Source: Xanthostigma xanthostigma (lineage: Eukaryota > Arthropoda > Insecta > Raphidioptera > Raphidiidae). From it: a stretch of DNA of 64,000 bases. A program made the position numbers and the translations under genes. The notes below the pieces were generated by a model that did not search any database, was not told where the DNA came from, and worked only from the letters and a program-made list of their open reading frames with translations. The DNA is taken from contig OY754472.1 of assembly GCA_963575645.1 (NCBI GenBank), positions 29,947,401 through 30,011,400 of the forward strand, written 5' to 3'. Shown here in pieces: positions 1-11,080 of the stretch (its first letter is position 1; every line of letters starts with the position of its first letter).

Positions 1-220
1 ACATTTTTACTAGATCACTATTAATAATCGACCCAAAACAAATTCCGTCCTCTCTTTTTAAAAGACTACAATTTTCTTTAAGACCTTTTTTTATTAAAAT
101 ATTTATAGATGTATATGTTTATCGGGGTAAAAGTCCTTTTACTCGTTAAACATGCATCTACATCTATTATTATACTAATGACAATAGAAATCAACAATAT
201 TTATTTATGTTTATATCGAT

Positions 221-680
221 CAGAGCCGGATTAACCCTGTCCGGGCCCCTAGGCAATGCAATCAGGTCTTTTCAAGTCGATGAAGGGATGCGAGTAACTT
301 TCAGATGATCGGCTCCAGGCATCCTGTTACTTCAATGTCCTATGTGATATTGTAACAACATGATTACTTTGACTAGATGCTGCAGCATCGCCTTACCTGA
401 CTCGTTAGCTTTATTGAAATAGTCTTAATGAATAGGTTATAGATAATTGATGAGGTTTTTTGATGGGTCAGGAAAGAGAATTAAGACGTGACGTAGTTAT
501 TTTAAATTTTATCTTGTTAAATGCAATAAATTACAATAAACAACGAAAGAAAGTAATATTGTTGGGAAATTTCATACAAATTTTCAAATAAAATTTTCTG
601 CAATGAAAAGTTTTTTTTCTTGGTGCGTTCACGGGCCCCTAGGCAGTTGCCTACTCTGCCTAATGATTAATCCGGCACTG
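221..680. mobile_element. hAT-like non-autonomous element
   Basis: The left end reads CAGAGCCGGATTAA and the right end, on the other strand, CAGTGCCGGATTAA, so the termini are imperfect inverted repeats of hAT style. GGGCCCCTAGGCA occurs just inside both ends. The flanking octamers ATATCGAT and GTTGCGAT share only their last four bases plus one internal position, so the 8-bp target duplication expected of hAT is at best decayed. The interior has no coding capacity. Confidence 0.6.
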
Positions 681-1401
681 GTTGCGATTTTTCCAACTCA
701 AATTTATTTTGATGTATGATTGGGTTGTAAAATGTATTGCAAACTACAACAGCGGTGATTAATTCAGTTTCATAGTTGACTTATATTTACAAAGGTCATT
801 TTAATCAAGTTTCTTTGACCCTTCGGGAGCTATGAAATATATATATATTATATATATTGACATGTGGTATAAGCATTTTAAATAACTTGAAAGTAATTTT
901 AGCACGCGGAAGTCGAATTTGAAATATGAGCAGCAATTAAATAGATAAAGTTTGATTAATTTCTTAATCTGAACCACAGTTCTAAATCCTTGGTGCTACT
1001 TCAAATCGCTATACAATTAAAAAAAAAGGTTTTGTCGTTGTGGTGCTACCACATATTATACATATTTTACTAGATAAAGCATTGTCCAAACTCACTGATT
1101 TTCTCATAGACCGACTCTTTACCCCCGCGACTTTGCTAGGGTAACGCAGATTTTTAATCGTAGCTTCTCAATGCTCCTTAATTCAGTGCTTTTAACCTTT
1201 CAACTCTCCGCAGCGCCTTAAAGTTTTCAGCCGTTACGAGTCTTAATTTCTGCACGCCCAATTGATATTGCGGATTATTGCGACGAATTAAATCTCGGAG
1301 TATGTTTCTTTGAGACTGAGAAACAAGTCAAAGTTTTTTTCCTCAACAACCTCGTAGGAGCTTACTCGAGAAAGCTTCGTGTATTTTAATTTTATTATAC
1401 A
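681..1401. other. Unannotated AT-rich spacer
   Basis: No gene or element boundary is visible. A short alternating AT tract lies near 838-860. The rest is low-complexity, AT-rich sequence with stops in all frames. Confidence 0.5.
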
Positions 1402-1786
1402 ACAGCAGCCCGGCCCGGTTTCACCCGGGCGCGATAGATATAAATCTGCAAAATGTATTTCGTTTGCGACTCGGCGTCTGAACTAATAGCTTTGGACAAA
1501 TTCTACCAGATTTGCTTCGGAACTAATAGCTTTGAGCGAATTCTGTCAGATGTCGCCACTTGATACTAAAACCGTTTTTTTTGTTTGCTTCTGAACTAAT
1601 AGCTTTGAACAAATTGTATCAGATGTCCGTACATGTTACTAAAACAGTTTTTTTTAACAATTTTTGTACAAAATGTTATAAAAATTATTCTATAGTGTAA
1701 ATTGGACCAAGTCACATTTACAAAATGTCATTAGTGATTTCGGAGATTAGCGCGGACAAAATTTATGTACGAGAATGTTAACTATA
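1402..1786 (-). mobile_element. Helitron family B, non-autonomous, complement orientation
   Basis: On the minus strand the 3' end shows the hairpin CCCGGGTGAAACCGGG followed by a decayed CTAG terminus. The 5' part matches the intact family copy at 15880-16175 (GTCCGCGCTRATCTCCGAAA). Two adjacent 40-bp units containing CTRAACTAATAGCTTTG are the family's internal minisatellite. It abuts a second Helitron on its 5' side. No Rep/helicase coding sequence remains. Confidence 0.7.
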
Positions 1787-2145
1787 CTTATACTAATATA
1801 ATATAAAGCTGAAGAGTTTGTTTGTTTAGTTGGCTGAACGCGCTAATCTCAGGAACTATTGGTTCGAATTAAAAAAAACATTTTTGTTGGATTGCTCATT
1901 TATCGAGTAAGGCTATAGGCTATATAATATCACGCTACGACCAATCGGAGCGGAGCATCAATGAAAAATGTTGCAAAATATAACTCAAAATTTATCCGTC
2001 CGACCTAAACTTTTGAACGGTAATTCCGATCATCATGAAATTTGGACACAACTTTCTTCTTGGTAAACTAAGATGATTGTGCGTACTCATGTCCCTCCCC
2101 CCATTCGTTTTTTTGCACCCGGATGAAACCGGGCGGGACCGCTAG
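1787..2145 (+). mobile_element. Helitron family A, non-autonomous
   Basis: The 5' region reads TATACTAATATAATATAAAG and continues with the conserved CGCGCTAATCTCAGGAACTA block. The 3' end has the hairpin CACCCGGATGAAACCGGG and terminates in CTAG before a host T. These are the diagnostic Helitron features: no terminal inverted repeats, 3' hairpin, CTAG|T end. About 360 bp, no open frame. Confidence 0.85.
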
Positions 2146-2390
2146 TTCTTTTATAAAGATAAGGATTGGATTATGCTTGCTTGCAGAGTGTAAGCAAATA
2201 AACACTAAACATTGACATCTATGTCTCGACGTTAATGAAAAATACGTAGGTGTTCATCATTTATTGTATACGATCTTAGAGGCGAAAAAAATTCATCGTT
2301 CTTAGAGCAGTTGGCCTTGCTTTATTTCCTACATGCTTTTGTATCACAAGTGTAAGAATACACGCGCAATATTGTTATAGAGTCGCGACT

Positions 2391-2663
2391 ACACTTGCGC
2401 GCTCAAAAAGTTACACTTAAATGAGCGTGCGTACTTGTCAAGCATAAACCTGCACGGGGAAAAAAGCCTGTTCGTGAAGGTACCCGTGTTATTTAACGGA
2501 ATAGCGCACATCAGACCAGCACCTGCAACCAGCAGTCAGCATGCAATTTCTGTCTAGCCGTGGGCTAATGATACGTCGTTTTGATTTCTTCATTTGCACT
2601 GATTAAAACTACTTGAAAACTGCAAAAGGCCTACATTATAAAACCTGAACTAAAATTTGCTAG
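2391..2663. repeat. Left part of an older dispersed repeat split by the solo LTR
   Basis: The segment around AAGCATAAACCTGCACG (2440-2456) has an inverted counterpart, CGTGCAGGTTTAAGCTT, at about 3320 on the far side of the LTR. The block GTTCGTGAAGG...CGTGTTATTTAA recurs diverged at about 43950-43980. It is therefore a member of a dispersed inverted-repeat family into which the LTR element inserted. Boundaries are uncertain. Confidence 0.45.
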
Positions 2664-3251
2664 TGTAACAAAAGTTGTAGTCCGTGGTGGAAATTATTTA
2701 TTTACAATAATAAACATTTAACAAAACAGTTAAACACACAAACGAAAGCGTACTTCTTTAACTTAATAATAACGTTAACAGAAACAAAATAACGACAGTT
2801 CCAAATAATAAAATAAAAGACTAAGTAACAGAGAATATAGAGTCACTAAATTATGTACACAAAATATTTACAACACAACAAAGTTTATCTAGTAAACTTA
2901 TTCACACTTGTCTATTAACTATATTCACACGATTATTTACGAAAAGTTATTTATGTAATACCAGATTTATATAATTGCACTCAATGTCACAACGCACTGG
3001 CACTGTATCAACACATGAACGCCTCGCGAACAACTGCCTGACTGACTGACTTGCCAACCACTCCGCTCGCATTTTATAGCTTTGTCCCCCGCCTGTCGAA
3101 TGTTCTAGAAGTTCAACATTTTTTTACATGCATTGTCTTCTCCAGGCAGTTCTCTGAAGGTCGGGTTTTTACCTGCTTTCCTTTGTTAATGTTGTCGTGG
3201 TCTGGAACATTTTATGGAACACATTATCGTCCCAACAGGGGGCACGCAACA
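2664..3251 (-). mobile_element. Solo LTR of an LTR retrotransposon
   Basis: On the minus strand the 588-bp unit begins TGTTGCGTGCCCCC and ends TTGTTACA, the TG...CA rule of LTRs, and it is flanked on both sides by CTAG, a 4-bp target duplication as expected for gypsy-like integration. It contains a TATA box, a heat-shock element and an AATAAA signal in LTR order (U3, R, U5). No internal domain is adjacent, so it is a recombination-derived solo LTR. An alternative is a captured host promoter fragment, but the matching ends and target duplication favour the LTR. Confidence 0.75.
3071..3110 (-). promoter_or_regulatory. LTR promoter: heat-shock element plus TATA box
   Basis: On the minus strand a TATA box (GCTATAAAATG) lies at about 3071-3080. 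About 20 bp upstream of it (3098-3110) is GAA-TG-TTC-TA-GAA (read on the plus strand), three alternating pentamers matching the canonical heat-shock element nGAAnnTTCnnGAAn, with another TTC close by. The spacing fits an HSF-driven RNA polymerase II promoter. Function is inferred from sequence only. Confidence 0.6.
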
Positions 3252-3375
3252 CTAGTTTATGCAGATATGTGCTGGTCTTAGTGTGCGACTACCAGGTTGC
3301 AAGTTTGTGCTGTTCAGGTCGTGCAGGTTTAAGCTTCTTAAGGGTGCGCGGATTTTAAAATTACACCTAAATATA
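3252..3375. repeat. Right part of the repeat split by the solo LTR
   Basis: Begins with the second CTAG target copy and carries the inverted counterpart of the 2440 block. It grades into AT-rich sequence near 3370. Confidence 0.4.
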
Positions 3376-3489
3376 ATTTTTTATGAATTTGACTCTATTC
3401 AATAAATAACTGTGATCCATTGAAGTTAATGATAGGTATTTGGAAAAAAATCCGTGGCATAATGATCGAAAATGAAGCAATACTGATAT

Positions 3490-3836
3490 TTTTTTAAACT
3501 TGCATTTAATGCTGACGTTCGATACGTTTTGTGTCATCTTCAAAGTTTTCTGTAATTATATTTTCTTTGTTATAAAATTGTTCTAAATTAAAATGTAATT
3601 ATGTGGAAATAAATATTAGAAACTCGCCAAATGCTGTGAAATTTTTTAAACTTGCATTTAATGCTGGCGTTTCGATACGTTTTGTATCATCTTCAGAGTT
3701 TTCTGTAATTATATTTTCTTTGTTATAAAATTGTTCTAAATTAAAATATAATTATGTGGAAATCAATGTTAGAAACTCACCAAATGCTGTTTGTAACATT
3801 GATTTCCACATAATTTAATTTTAATTTAGAACAATT
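3490..3836 (-). mobile_element. Tandem dimer of a short element with hammerhead-like core
   Basis: Two direct copies of a 152-153-bp unit start near 3496 and 3648 (AAACTTGCATTTAATGCTG). On the minus strand the second copy reads CTGAAGA-T-GATAC-AAAAC-GTATC-GAAAC: a hammerhead-type core around a perfect 5-bp stem. The first copy has lost one A of GAAAC but keeps the following GTC. The end of the second unit is repeated inverted at about 3790-3836. Tandem plus inverted partial copies are typical of Penelope-like retroelements and retrozymes. No protein is encoded. Confidence 0.5.
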
Positions 3837-4392
3837 ACATGTGCCGTAAAAATGCCAGCTTTCGTCGCTAAGCGCGCACGGTAGTTCAGCGTCTCCCCTC
3901 CAAGCAGCTGCACATAAGCGAATAATCAATTTAGATTATTCGCGGGTGCTTGTTTGTACTAACCTTTAAGTAGTTCATTTGAATAAATATGTATTTATAA
4001 TGCTTTCCAATTTAATAAAATAATTGTTGTGTCTGTGTATGGAACGTGTTCTAAATTACAGTAGTTGTTTAACAATCGAAATAACAGTCTATAAGTTATT
4101 ATTATTCATGCTTTTGTTGTTTTGTTATTGTTGGTTGTTGTTGCTCAATTAACTTTTGTCATTCATAACACTTAACTGGTGCGCCGAGAGCGGCTCAAAG
4201 TGAATCCCCTTAAAAGGCGACATGACAGCTTCGATGTATACTGACACTCCAGTTCGTTATTAATTTATTGTATTATTATTATTAATTTATTACTGACACG
4301 CACCTATCCATGATTCGTAACTATATCGCGTGAAACAACTTCGGAATTTTGGTTTCAAAAATGCGCATTCAGGTACGGCTTCGAAATATCTT

Positions 4393-5126
4393 TCTGTAAT
4401 TGGGCGACAGGACCATTCTAACTTCGCAAATATATTGACATTTGACATATAAGAAATAAAATAGCATTTCTTAACGTGTTTGGTGACGCGGATAACGGCT
4501 AGTCGGGCTAGTAATAAATATTATATCTATGTTAAAAACGAACTAAATGATTTGGAAAAAATCTGATTTTCATCGCTATGAAACGCGAAATAAAAATTCG
4601 TTAACATTACCTCTGCATAAATTAGCCACCGTACAAAAAAAATTTACATATTTCCTTTAAATTTTTCAATAAATTACCTCACATTTCAAAATTTTAAAAA
4701 TGGAAAAATTTAAAAAAAAGTTGAAATAATTTTTAACTGCAAACTGTTTTTATAATATGATGAATTTTTTAACTATAAATTCATTGTTACATTTGATTTC
4801 ACATGTAAAAATGAACAGCATGCTTGTCATTTACCTGACTGATTTCTTTTTGACAGATCTTTAGAGTAAAAGAACAGCCGTTTTTTTTTTAATAAAAAAC
4901 ACCGTTATATTTTATATCTTCTGCGCATGTGTTGATTTTCCCCAAAAACAATAGGGCTCTTCATATTTGCATACCAAACATCCTCCCAAAATTTGGTTTC
5001 AATCCGTTCGTCCGTTTGACCTGTATCGTACTCACAGAGTTTTTCCAAAAATATGTTTTTTGGATCGGGGGACCTCAAAACAAAAAATATTGTAAAATTT
5101 TGAAAAGTTATTTTTGACCTAAACTA
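4393..5126 (+). mobile_element. Dispersed repeat family D, possibly Helitron-derived
   Basis: This segment matches 43985-44590 in opposite orientation along its length: GGGCGACRGGACCATTC at one end, then TTCTGCGCATG, then CCTCCCAAAATTTGGTTTCA, and finally GACCTAAACTAGT. Both copies end in CTAGT, which would fit a Helitron 3' terminus, but I see no convincing hairpin before it. Non-coding. Confidence 0.55.
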
Positions 5127-5399
5127 GTACCATTCCCCACTTGTGGGTTGAAATGGTAACATACTGAAAAATTTAAAATTTTGTGAATTTTGACCTAAAT
5201 TATGTAGTTGGAATGGTAAAATTCCTTCGTACTCCTGCAGTCTGCTTCGTGTCTTATATTTAGAATTTTAGGATTTTTTTTTTTAGTGTAAAAGTGGGTG
5301 GCGGCCAGGGCAAAATTCTGATTTCACACCCTTTAAAAATGTTTTGCTTGATATAATAGTTAATACCAAGGCTCACATCACTGATTGCTAATTCAGATC

Positions 5400-5880
5400 T
5401 TTGCGTCTCTGCTACGGTGCGAAGAGCACGATTGCTATACCTTTAAATTCCATAACTTTATATATTTAATAATTTACTATATAAACTATTGTGTATCTAC
5501 TCAATGTGCGGTGAGTGAAGGCAACAAAGCGTATCGAAATTATATCTGCGTCTCTTTCTTCGATGTAATTCCCTGATTTCTCCGATGATAGGATTGGTTG
5601 ATGTACTTGCATTCAATCTGAATAAAGTATCTCTGTTTCAAATACTTTGTCTTTTTCTATGACGTTAACATGGGCGTACTCAGCTTTTGGGCCAGGAGGG
5701 GGCAAATTAGAAATTTCTTAAGCCGTGTCCCCCGTGCTTGTTTTACCTTCCTGGATACGCCAGGGTAGTGCTTACGGCGTAAAAAAAGACAGAAGTGCAT
5801 GTTTGCACTCTAATGGTTCGATTGCAATTTTATTCCTATGCTCAGTATAGAATAAAAGTATATGCATAACTTAAACTATC
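5400..5880. repeat. 400-bp dispersed repeat, copy 1
   Basis: Closely matches 10100-10515 in direct orientation, sharing long blocks such as TACTCAATGTGCGGTGARTG and TGACGTTAACATGGGCGTAC. It contains a smaller unit beginning CATGGGCGTACTCAGC and ending GGATACGCC, which may be a nested hAT-like MITE. Only this copy keeps the middle part of that unit (AAATTAGAAATTTCTTAAG). No coding frame is conserved between copies. Confidence 0.65.
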
Positions 5881-6604
5881 TACAGAATTTTCTGTACAAT
5901 TTTTTTGTAATTTTTGTGTACATCAATCGCTTTTTATAACGTAACACAACACGAATTTTATTTCCAACTTTCCGAGCCTACCATAAAATTTATATTAAAT
6001 TTGCGCACATTTTCATTAAATAAATAGGTCTTATTGGCTGCGTCTATTCATGTGAAGATATATTTGCCTGCTTTTATTTCATTTTCCAATTCAGTTTCGC
6101 AGCTGATGTGCGAACGGGCCTTGACGCTTCTTCAAACCGGGTAATATAACTCGATACTAACTCAATTAGTTACCCGAGTCGTGACGTGCAGAATTGTTCA
6201 CATGTGCGCCGGTTGCGAAGGCAACTCGTTGTACACATGTGAGTGATGTGTTACAGGCGCATGTGTCACTTCCATCTAGCGGTCAACGCGCGAACTGACA
6301 GCGCGCTCTCTAGACATACATCTGGATTATACAAGTCTCTACTTGTTTATTCATTCGATGCGTTATGTTAAACCGGTATTAGTTCGGACCCGTCTCGCTA
6401 GATGGCGAAATTTATGTTAGTTTTTTTTGTTTTTATTTTATGAGTACCGGCAAGCGAGCGCCCAGGAGTAGGGTTAATTGGGTCCAACGCCGATTCAAAA
6501 ATTATTTTTTTTTTTAATTTGAAAATTCATATTAAGTATGCATCAATTGATACTTTCGCCAGTTCTCCATTAGAATCTAGGAATTAGGGGCTTGTCATAA
6601 AGGA
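5881..6604. other. Unannotated region with a CpG-rich block
   Basis: Mostly AT-rich, but 6100-6320 is unusually rich in CpG and has palindromic stretches (CACATGTG occurs twice). No open frame or known element end is recognised. Confidence 0.4.
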
Positions 6605-7055
6605 GTCATGATGATCGGAGTTACCGTTCAAAAGTTTTTGTCGGATGGACAAATTTTCAGTTACCTATATTTTTTTGCAACATTTTTCATTGATGCTCCG
6701 CTCCTATTCGGAACCCAAAGGGATGGTGAGACCTCTGGTGAGAAATGCGCCGAACTGTCCTTAGGGGGGTTTTTGACAGGTAAACATTGACTTAGAAAAG
6801 CATGATGGAGGCTCAGCTAGCCTCAATCATGCTTTTCTAAATCAATGTTTTCCTTATGCCTCCATAGTTTACCTGTCCAAAACCCCCCTTAGGACAGTTC
6901 GGCGCATTACTCACCAGAGGTCTCACCATTCTTTTGGGTTCCGAACTGGTCGCAGCGTGATATTATATAGCCTATCCAACGAAAAATGTTTTTTTCAATT
7001 CGAACCAGTAGTTCCTGAGACAAACAAACTTTTGAGCTTTATATATTAGTATAGA
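6605..7055 (-). mobile_element. Helitron family A copy interrupted by a fold-back element
   Basis: The right end is the complement of the family 5' terminus (TCTATACTAATATATAAAGC), followed inward by the AACTACTGGTTCGAATT block. The left end lies inside the CATGATGATCGGAGTTACCG block, so the 3' hairpin and CTAG terminus are missing. A 239-bp fold-back element splits it at 6707-6945. Confidence 0.75.
6707..6945. mobile_element. Fold-back MITE inserted in a Helitron
   Basis: Termini TTCGGAACCCAAA and TTTGGGTTCCGAA are the ends of nearly complete inverted arms of about 115 bp. The centre (CATGATGGAGGCTCAGCTAGCCTC) forms the loop. Comparison with other family A copies shows the Helitron sequence interrupted between GCTCCGCTCC and TTGGTCG. 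The target duplication is not clear, so the superfamily is unassigned. Confidence 0.75.
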
Positions 7056-7084
7056 TTGAATTGATACACGCTCGCCTATTCTCA

Positions 7085-7200
7085 AGTACAATTCATTGTC
7101 CTTCGTTATTTTGCTAAAACTAAAAAAAAAAAAACACTCTTTTATAGCAATGTGAACTAAAAAGTAAAAAAATTAATCGTAATATTTAAAATTTAATTTT
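7085..7200. repeat. Fragment of repeat family L
   Basis: Contains CTTTTATAGCAATGTGAACT and AAAAAGTAAAAAA, the signature also found at 25110-25145 and, palindromically, at 55850-56060. Truncated. Confidence 0.5.
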
Positions 7201-7226
7201 TAAAGGAAGCACTTTATTACTGCTTA

Positions 7227-8384
7227 CAGGGCCCTCGTAAGGCCTCACGCCGCCCGCGTGCGGATTCATAATTGACGCCCCTTATTGTGGATAAACTCAC
7301 TAGACGATAATATGTCAAATTGAAAAACGTGAAAACGTTAAAAATCCTAAATAACTAATACTGTAAGTGCTTAATAGAAACTTTGTTTCGTTGTCTTTTT
7401 GCAAATACTTCTTCATAGAATCAGACATTTTGTTTTTTTCTTCTTGCCTAATTTTCTTAAACTGCCCAAATTGTGCACCCGAAGGTTTTTTTCTTTTATT
7501 ACTTTCCTGAAATGGAACAATGCTTCACTTCACATCGTCATTACAAAACGATTTGGACAGGTAAAAATACTAATAAGAGAATTAATTTGTGAAAACAAAT
7601 AAAAATGTGAAAAATGTTACAGTGAAAGATACTTTACAAATGATAGGCTAAAAGTAAAAACGAATCAAATTTTTAATCAGGACAAAAGCGGGATGAAATA
7701 ATTTTTAAGCAAAAATGATTTTAAAAAAGTCGAGCACAAAAACGAAACACAATCATTGAAACATGGAGCTAAATTTAATTCTGAAATATATTGAATTTTG
7801 AAAATTCATTCCCTACAGAGTGAACTTCAAAAATTCTCTCTTTACGTTAAAAAAATCACTCCGTGGAGTAAACTGTTCTCTACAAAAACAGTTTACTCCG
7901 TGCGATTTTTCACGGCGTTCTTCTCCTGTCGTACTTATGAATGAGAGAAAAATTTAGTTTCACCGCTGAGCTGAGAGAATTCAGTCAAAATAATCATTAG
8001 TTTACCAATTAGTAAAAAGTATTTGTTTATTGAAAAATACTTTACTTCACTCGCACTCTTGCAGGAATCGACAGGAAAATTCAAGATATAAAGATACGCG
8101 GGAGTCTCCCGATAGGGGCGCCCTGTCTACGCGCTGATGTGAACTAACTATCGAATCGAAAACTGCGCGCGAAATATTTCGAATTCGAATTTCATTAAAA
8201 AATAAATAACTACTCGTAAGAGTTTTCACGCAGGCTTGAGTATGCAAATAAAATTGATATAATATCAGTTATATATTTTTTCTATACAGTACAAAAAACA
8301 TAACACAACTAGGCCATTTGCCGCCCCTTGAATGTGCCGCCCGCGTGCGTCGCACACATCGCACTATAGGGCGCGAGGGCCCTG
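7227..8384. mobile_element. hAT non-autonomous element with 8-bp target duplication
   Basis: Ends are CAGGGCCCTCG and CGAGGGCCCTG, flanked on both sides by the identical octamer ACTGCTTA (7219-7226 and 8385-8392), the hallmark of hAT transposition. Subterminal GCCGCCCGCGTGCG is present at both ends in inverted orientation. The 1158-bp interior has no transposase; it carries an internal hairpin around 7858-7905 (GGAGTAAACTGTT / AACAGTTTACTCC). Confidence 0.9.
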
Positions 8385-8392
8385 ACTGCTTA

Positions 8393-10099
8393 AACTGTCA
8401 TCTCGATTTTTTTTAGTTTATTTTAAAGCATATGTTAAAAATAGTACATAGTCTGTCATATTCCGAAAACAAGACTACAAAAATTTTCTGAAATATTGAT
8501 TAATAAGCTTAATTAATAATTTTCATTTAAAACAATCTTTTTTACAATATTTAAAAGAGGTCTCCAATGTAACATTTATTTAAAAAATACGCTTCATGTC
8601 ATTCGTAAATTGAACACATTTTTTTCGAGGAAATAACTGAATTTCCAATTTCATTTTAAATGTTCACAGTATTTCAGTGTATGTGTCTGTACTCTGTGTC
8701 TATGTTATTTTGTGGCTTGTGTTTTTATTATAGCTATAGGCTAGGCCACAAGGGCACACAACAAATATTTCTTTCATTTTTCTGCACAGAACAAAATGAA
8801 ATAATGGAACTTTTTTGTGGCTTCCATATAACTCACACAGTGGTATTACTGTTACCTTTTCTTCAGAACTCACTATTGTTATCTCGGCAACTACGAAAAA
8901 ATTTAAGAACAATTATTGAAAATTATTGATTAGTAGTCTCTCTCTCTCTCTCTATCGAAATTCGTGTATCCTACTAAATACCAAAGGAAGCTGAAATATT
9001 TCTTTCTTCAACTCGAGATTTACTATCGGAAACTAAACTGGAAGTTTTTCTTCAAATGGCAACATATATTTTTTTTACATTTTCGAACTCTTCATTTTTT
9101 TCTCTATACATTCTTATAAAATTTTACATAAAAAAATATTCGATAAAAACGTTATCAATTTATATTTTTCATAAGACTCCCAAATATAAATTACCAATAA
9201 CTATATTATTATTGTATAGGTATTTAATTAATAAATTAATAACGGTTTTCTTCAATATTTTCTTATGTAACCTTATGAAAATTTCCGTAAATCTCCCTTA
9301 TTTTTAAATATTTCATTTTTTTGGTAGACGTACTTTCCTCAAACATCGTAATAATAGTTTTGATAGAAAAGGAAATTGGACATCCCATTCCAATCACTTA
9401 TATTATAATGTTGGTGTTTGATTTTTTTTCGATGTCGTCCGACGTCGGTAGACATCGGGGGATCCTTGGCTACGCGATCGTAATAGTGCACTTGACAATA
9501 GATTGACCACCTGAGTCGTGTCCTGTATGTAATATTAGAAGACAGCGTTTAAGTGGTATTCATAACTGTGAATCATCCCTCTCTCTTTTTGTTGGTTACA
9601 CGACTTCCTGTCCTCCTCACTTCTGGGAATTGTGTATTTTAGGAAACTTCCGCGCGAATCGAGACTGTTTTTTGTTGTAAAACATACAAAATTTAAAGAC
9701 TGTAATAGCAGCATTAAAAATAGTAATAATAGCCCAAGAGTTAATGTATTTGGAATCTAATTTAGGCATGGAAGTGGCATACTTTATAATGTAGTGCAAT
9801 CATTGCATTTTGCGCCGCCAAAGTTTGGCCGTTTTTAGGTGTAATCAACCTTTAAATATGCACTAGTAGAGTTGAAAACGTCAACTCATTTTGGCAAAGT
9901 TAAGAATTGAGATATTCACAGTATATCAAATACACCTTTTCTGAATTGTATTTAAAAAGACAGAACAAAATTCCGGTCGGAACGCCTCGGCACACTGTTT
10001 TGAACATTCCTTATTCACCCCTTCAAGGAAGTCTGACACATAAAAGCTACAGCTCGCTTGAAACTTAGCCAAATCTAGCGGTAAAACCAGCCTTTAGTA
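8393..10099. other. Unannotated AT-rich region
   Basis: Contains a CT dinucleotide run at about 8937-8954 and a short dispersed block at about 9218-9290 (GTATTTAATTAATAAATT...TTTTCTTATGTAACCTTA) that recurs at about 32855-32925. Frames of 60-90 codons here are strongly AT-biased and show no domain or relative, so I do not call genes. Confidence 0.45.
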
Positions 10100-10515
10100 T
10101 CTCAAAGAGTACTATGCGGTAAAAACACGATATAGGTACCATATATTTGATAATTTACTATATGAATCATTGTCTATCTACTCAATGTGCGGTGAATGAA
10201 GACAACAAAATGTATCGAAAATATATCTGCGTCTCTTTCTTCAATGTAATTCCCTGATTTCTCCGATGATCGGATTGGTTGATGTACTTGCATTCAATCT
10301 GAATAAATATCACTGTTTCAAAAACTTTATCTTTTTCTATGACGTTAACATGGGCGTACTCAGCTTTTGGCCCAGAAGGGTTCCCCCGTGCTTGTTTTGC
10401 CCTCCTAGATACGCCATAGCTTACGTCTTAAAAAAAGACATAAGTATATGTTTGCACTCTAATGGTTCGATTTCGATTTTATTCCTATGCTCGGTATAGA
10501 ATAAAAATATATGGT
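10100..10515. repeat. 400-bp dispersed repeat, copy 2
   Basis: Second copy of the repeat at 5400-5880, same orientation. The middle of the nested CATGGGCGTACTCAGC...GGATACGCC unit is shortened. Small indels break every frame relative to copy 1, arguing against coding function. Confidence 0.65.
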
Positions 10516-11080
10516 GTATACATTCCTATGCATGTACTGTACGAATTTTCAAAGAAGACTGGTCTATGGAATGTATTATGCCCTTATTGCAGAAGAGCGC
10601 ACAGGCATTTTATATTAGTAAAAGTTATTGATCCTAGAACCGCTTCTATGCAATAAGGAACATAATGGTACACGCCAGCGACTTCTCGCCCTTTCCCCAC
10701 CGATCTTCTTTAGCCGAGCGCACTGTACATGAATGCATTAGGTATGATTATTATAACGAATGAATCTAGCTCTAGTTTTCGATTCTGAGACTTGTAGTGC
10801 TTCATAGAACAGAGGAAAAGTGCAAATACATGTATACACTGTTTAAAAAAAATATTGTTTCAATCGATAGATAATTTTTCGACAAGGATCGATTTAAAAC
10901 TCTACTATATGCTTTTCATTTCATATATGGAGAAATATATATAACAATCTTTTATGCAACTCAGCATAAGATACCAAACACACATTTTGTATAAATCAAT
11001 AAAATTACTGCATAGACTTCAGCAACCTGAAAGATGTAAACATTAGTTTTTTTCCTATTGTAACAGAGACCCCCCAGCAG

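Noticed and set aside
838-860. Alternating AT tract as an origin or regulatory element
   Set aside because: Simple AT microsatellite, common in such DNA; no further support.
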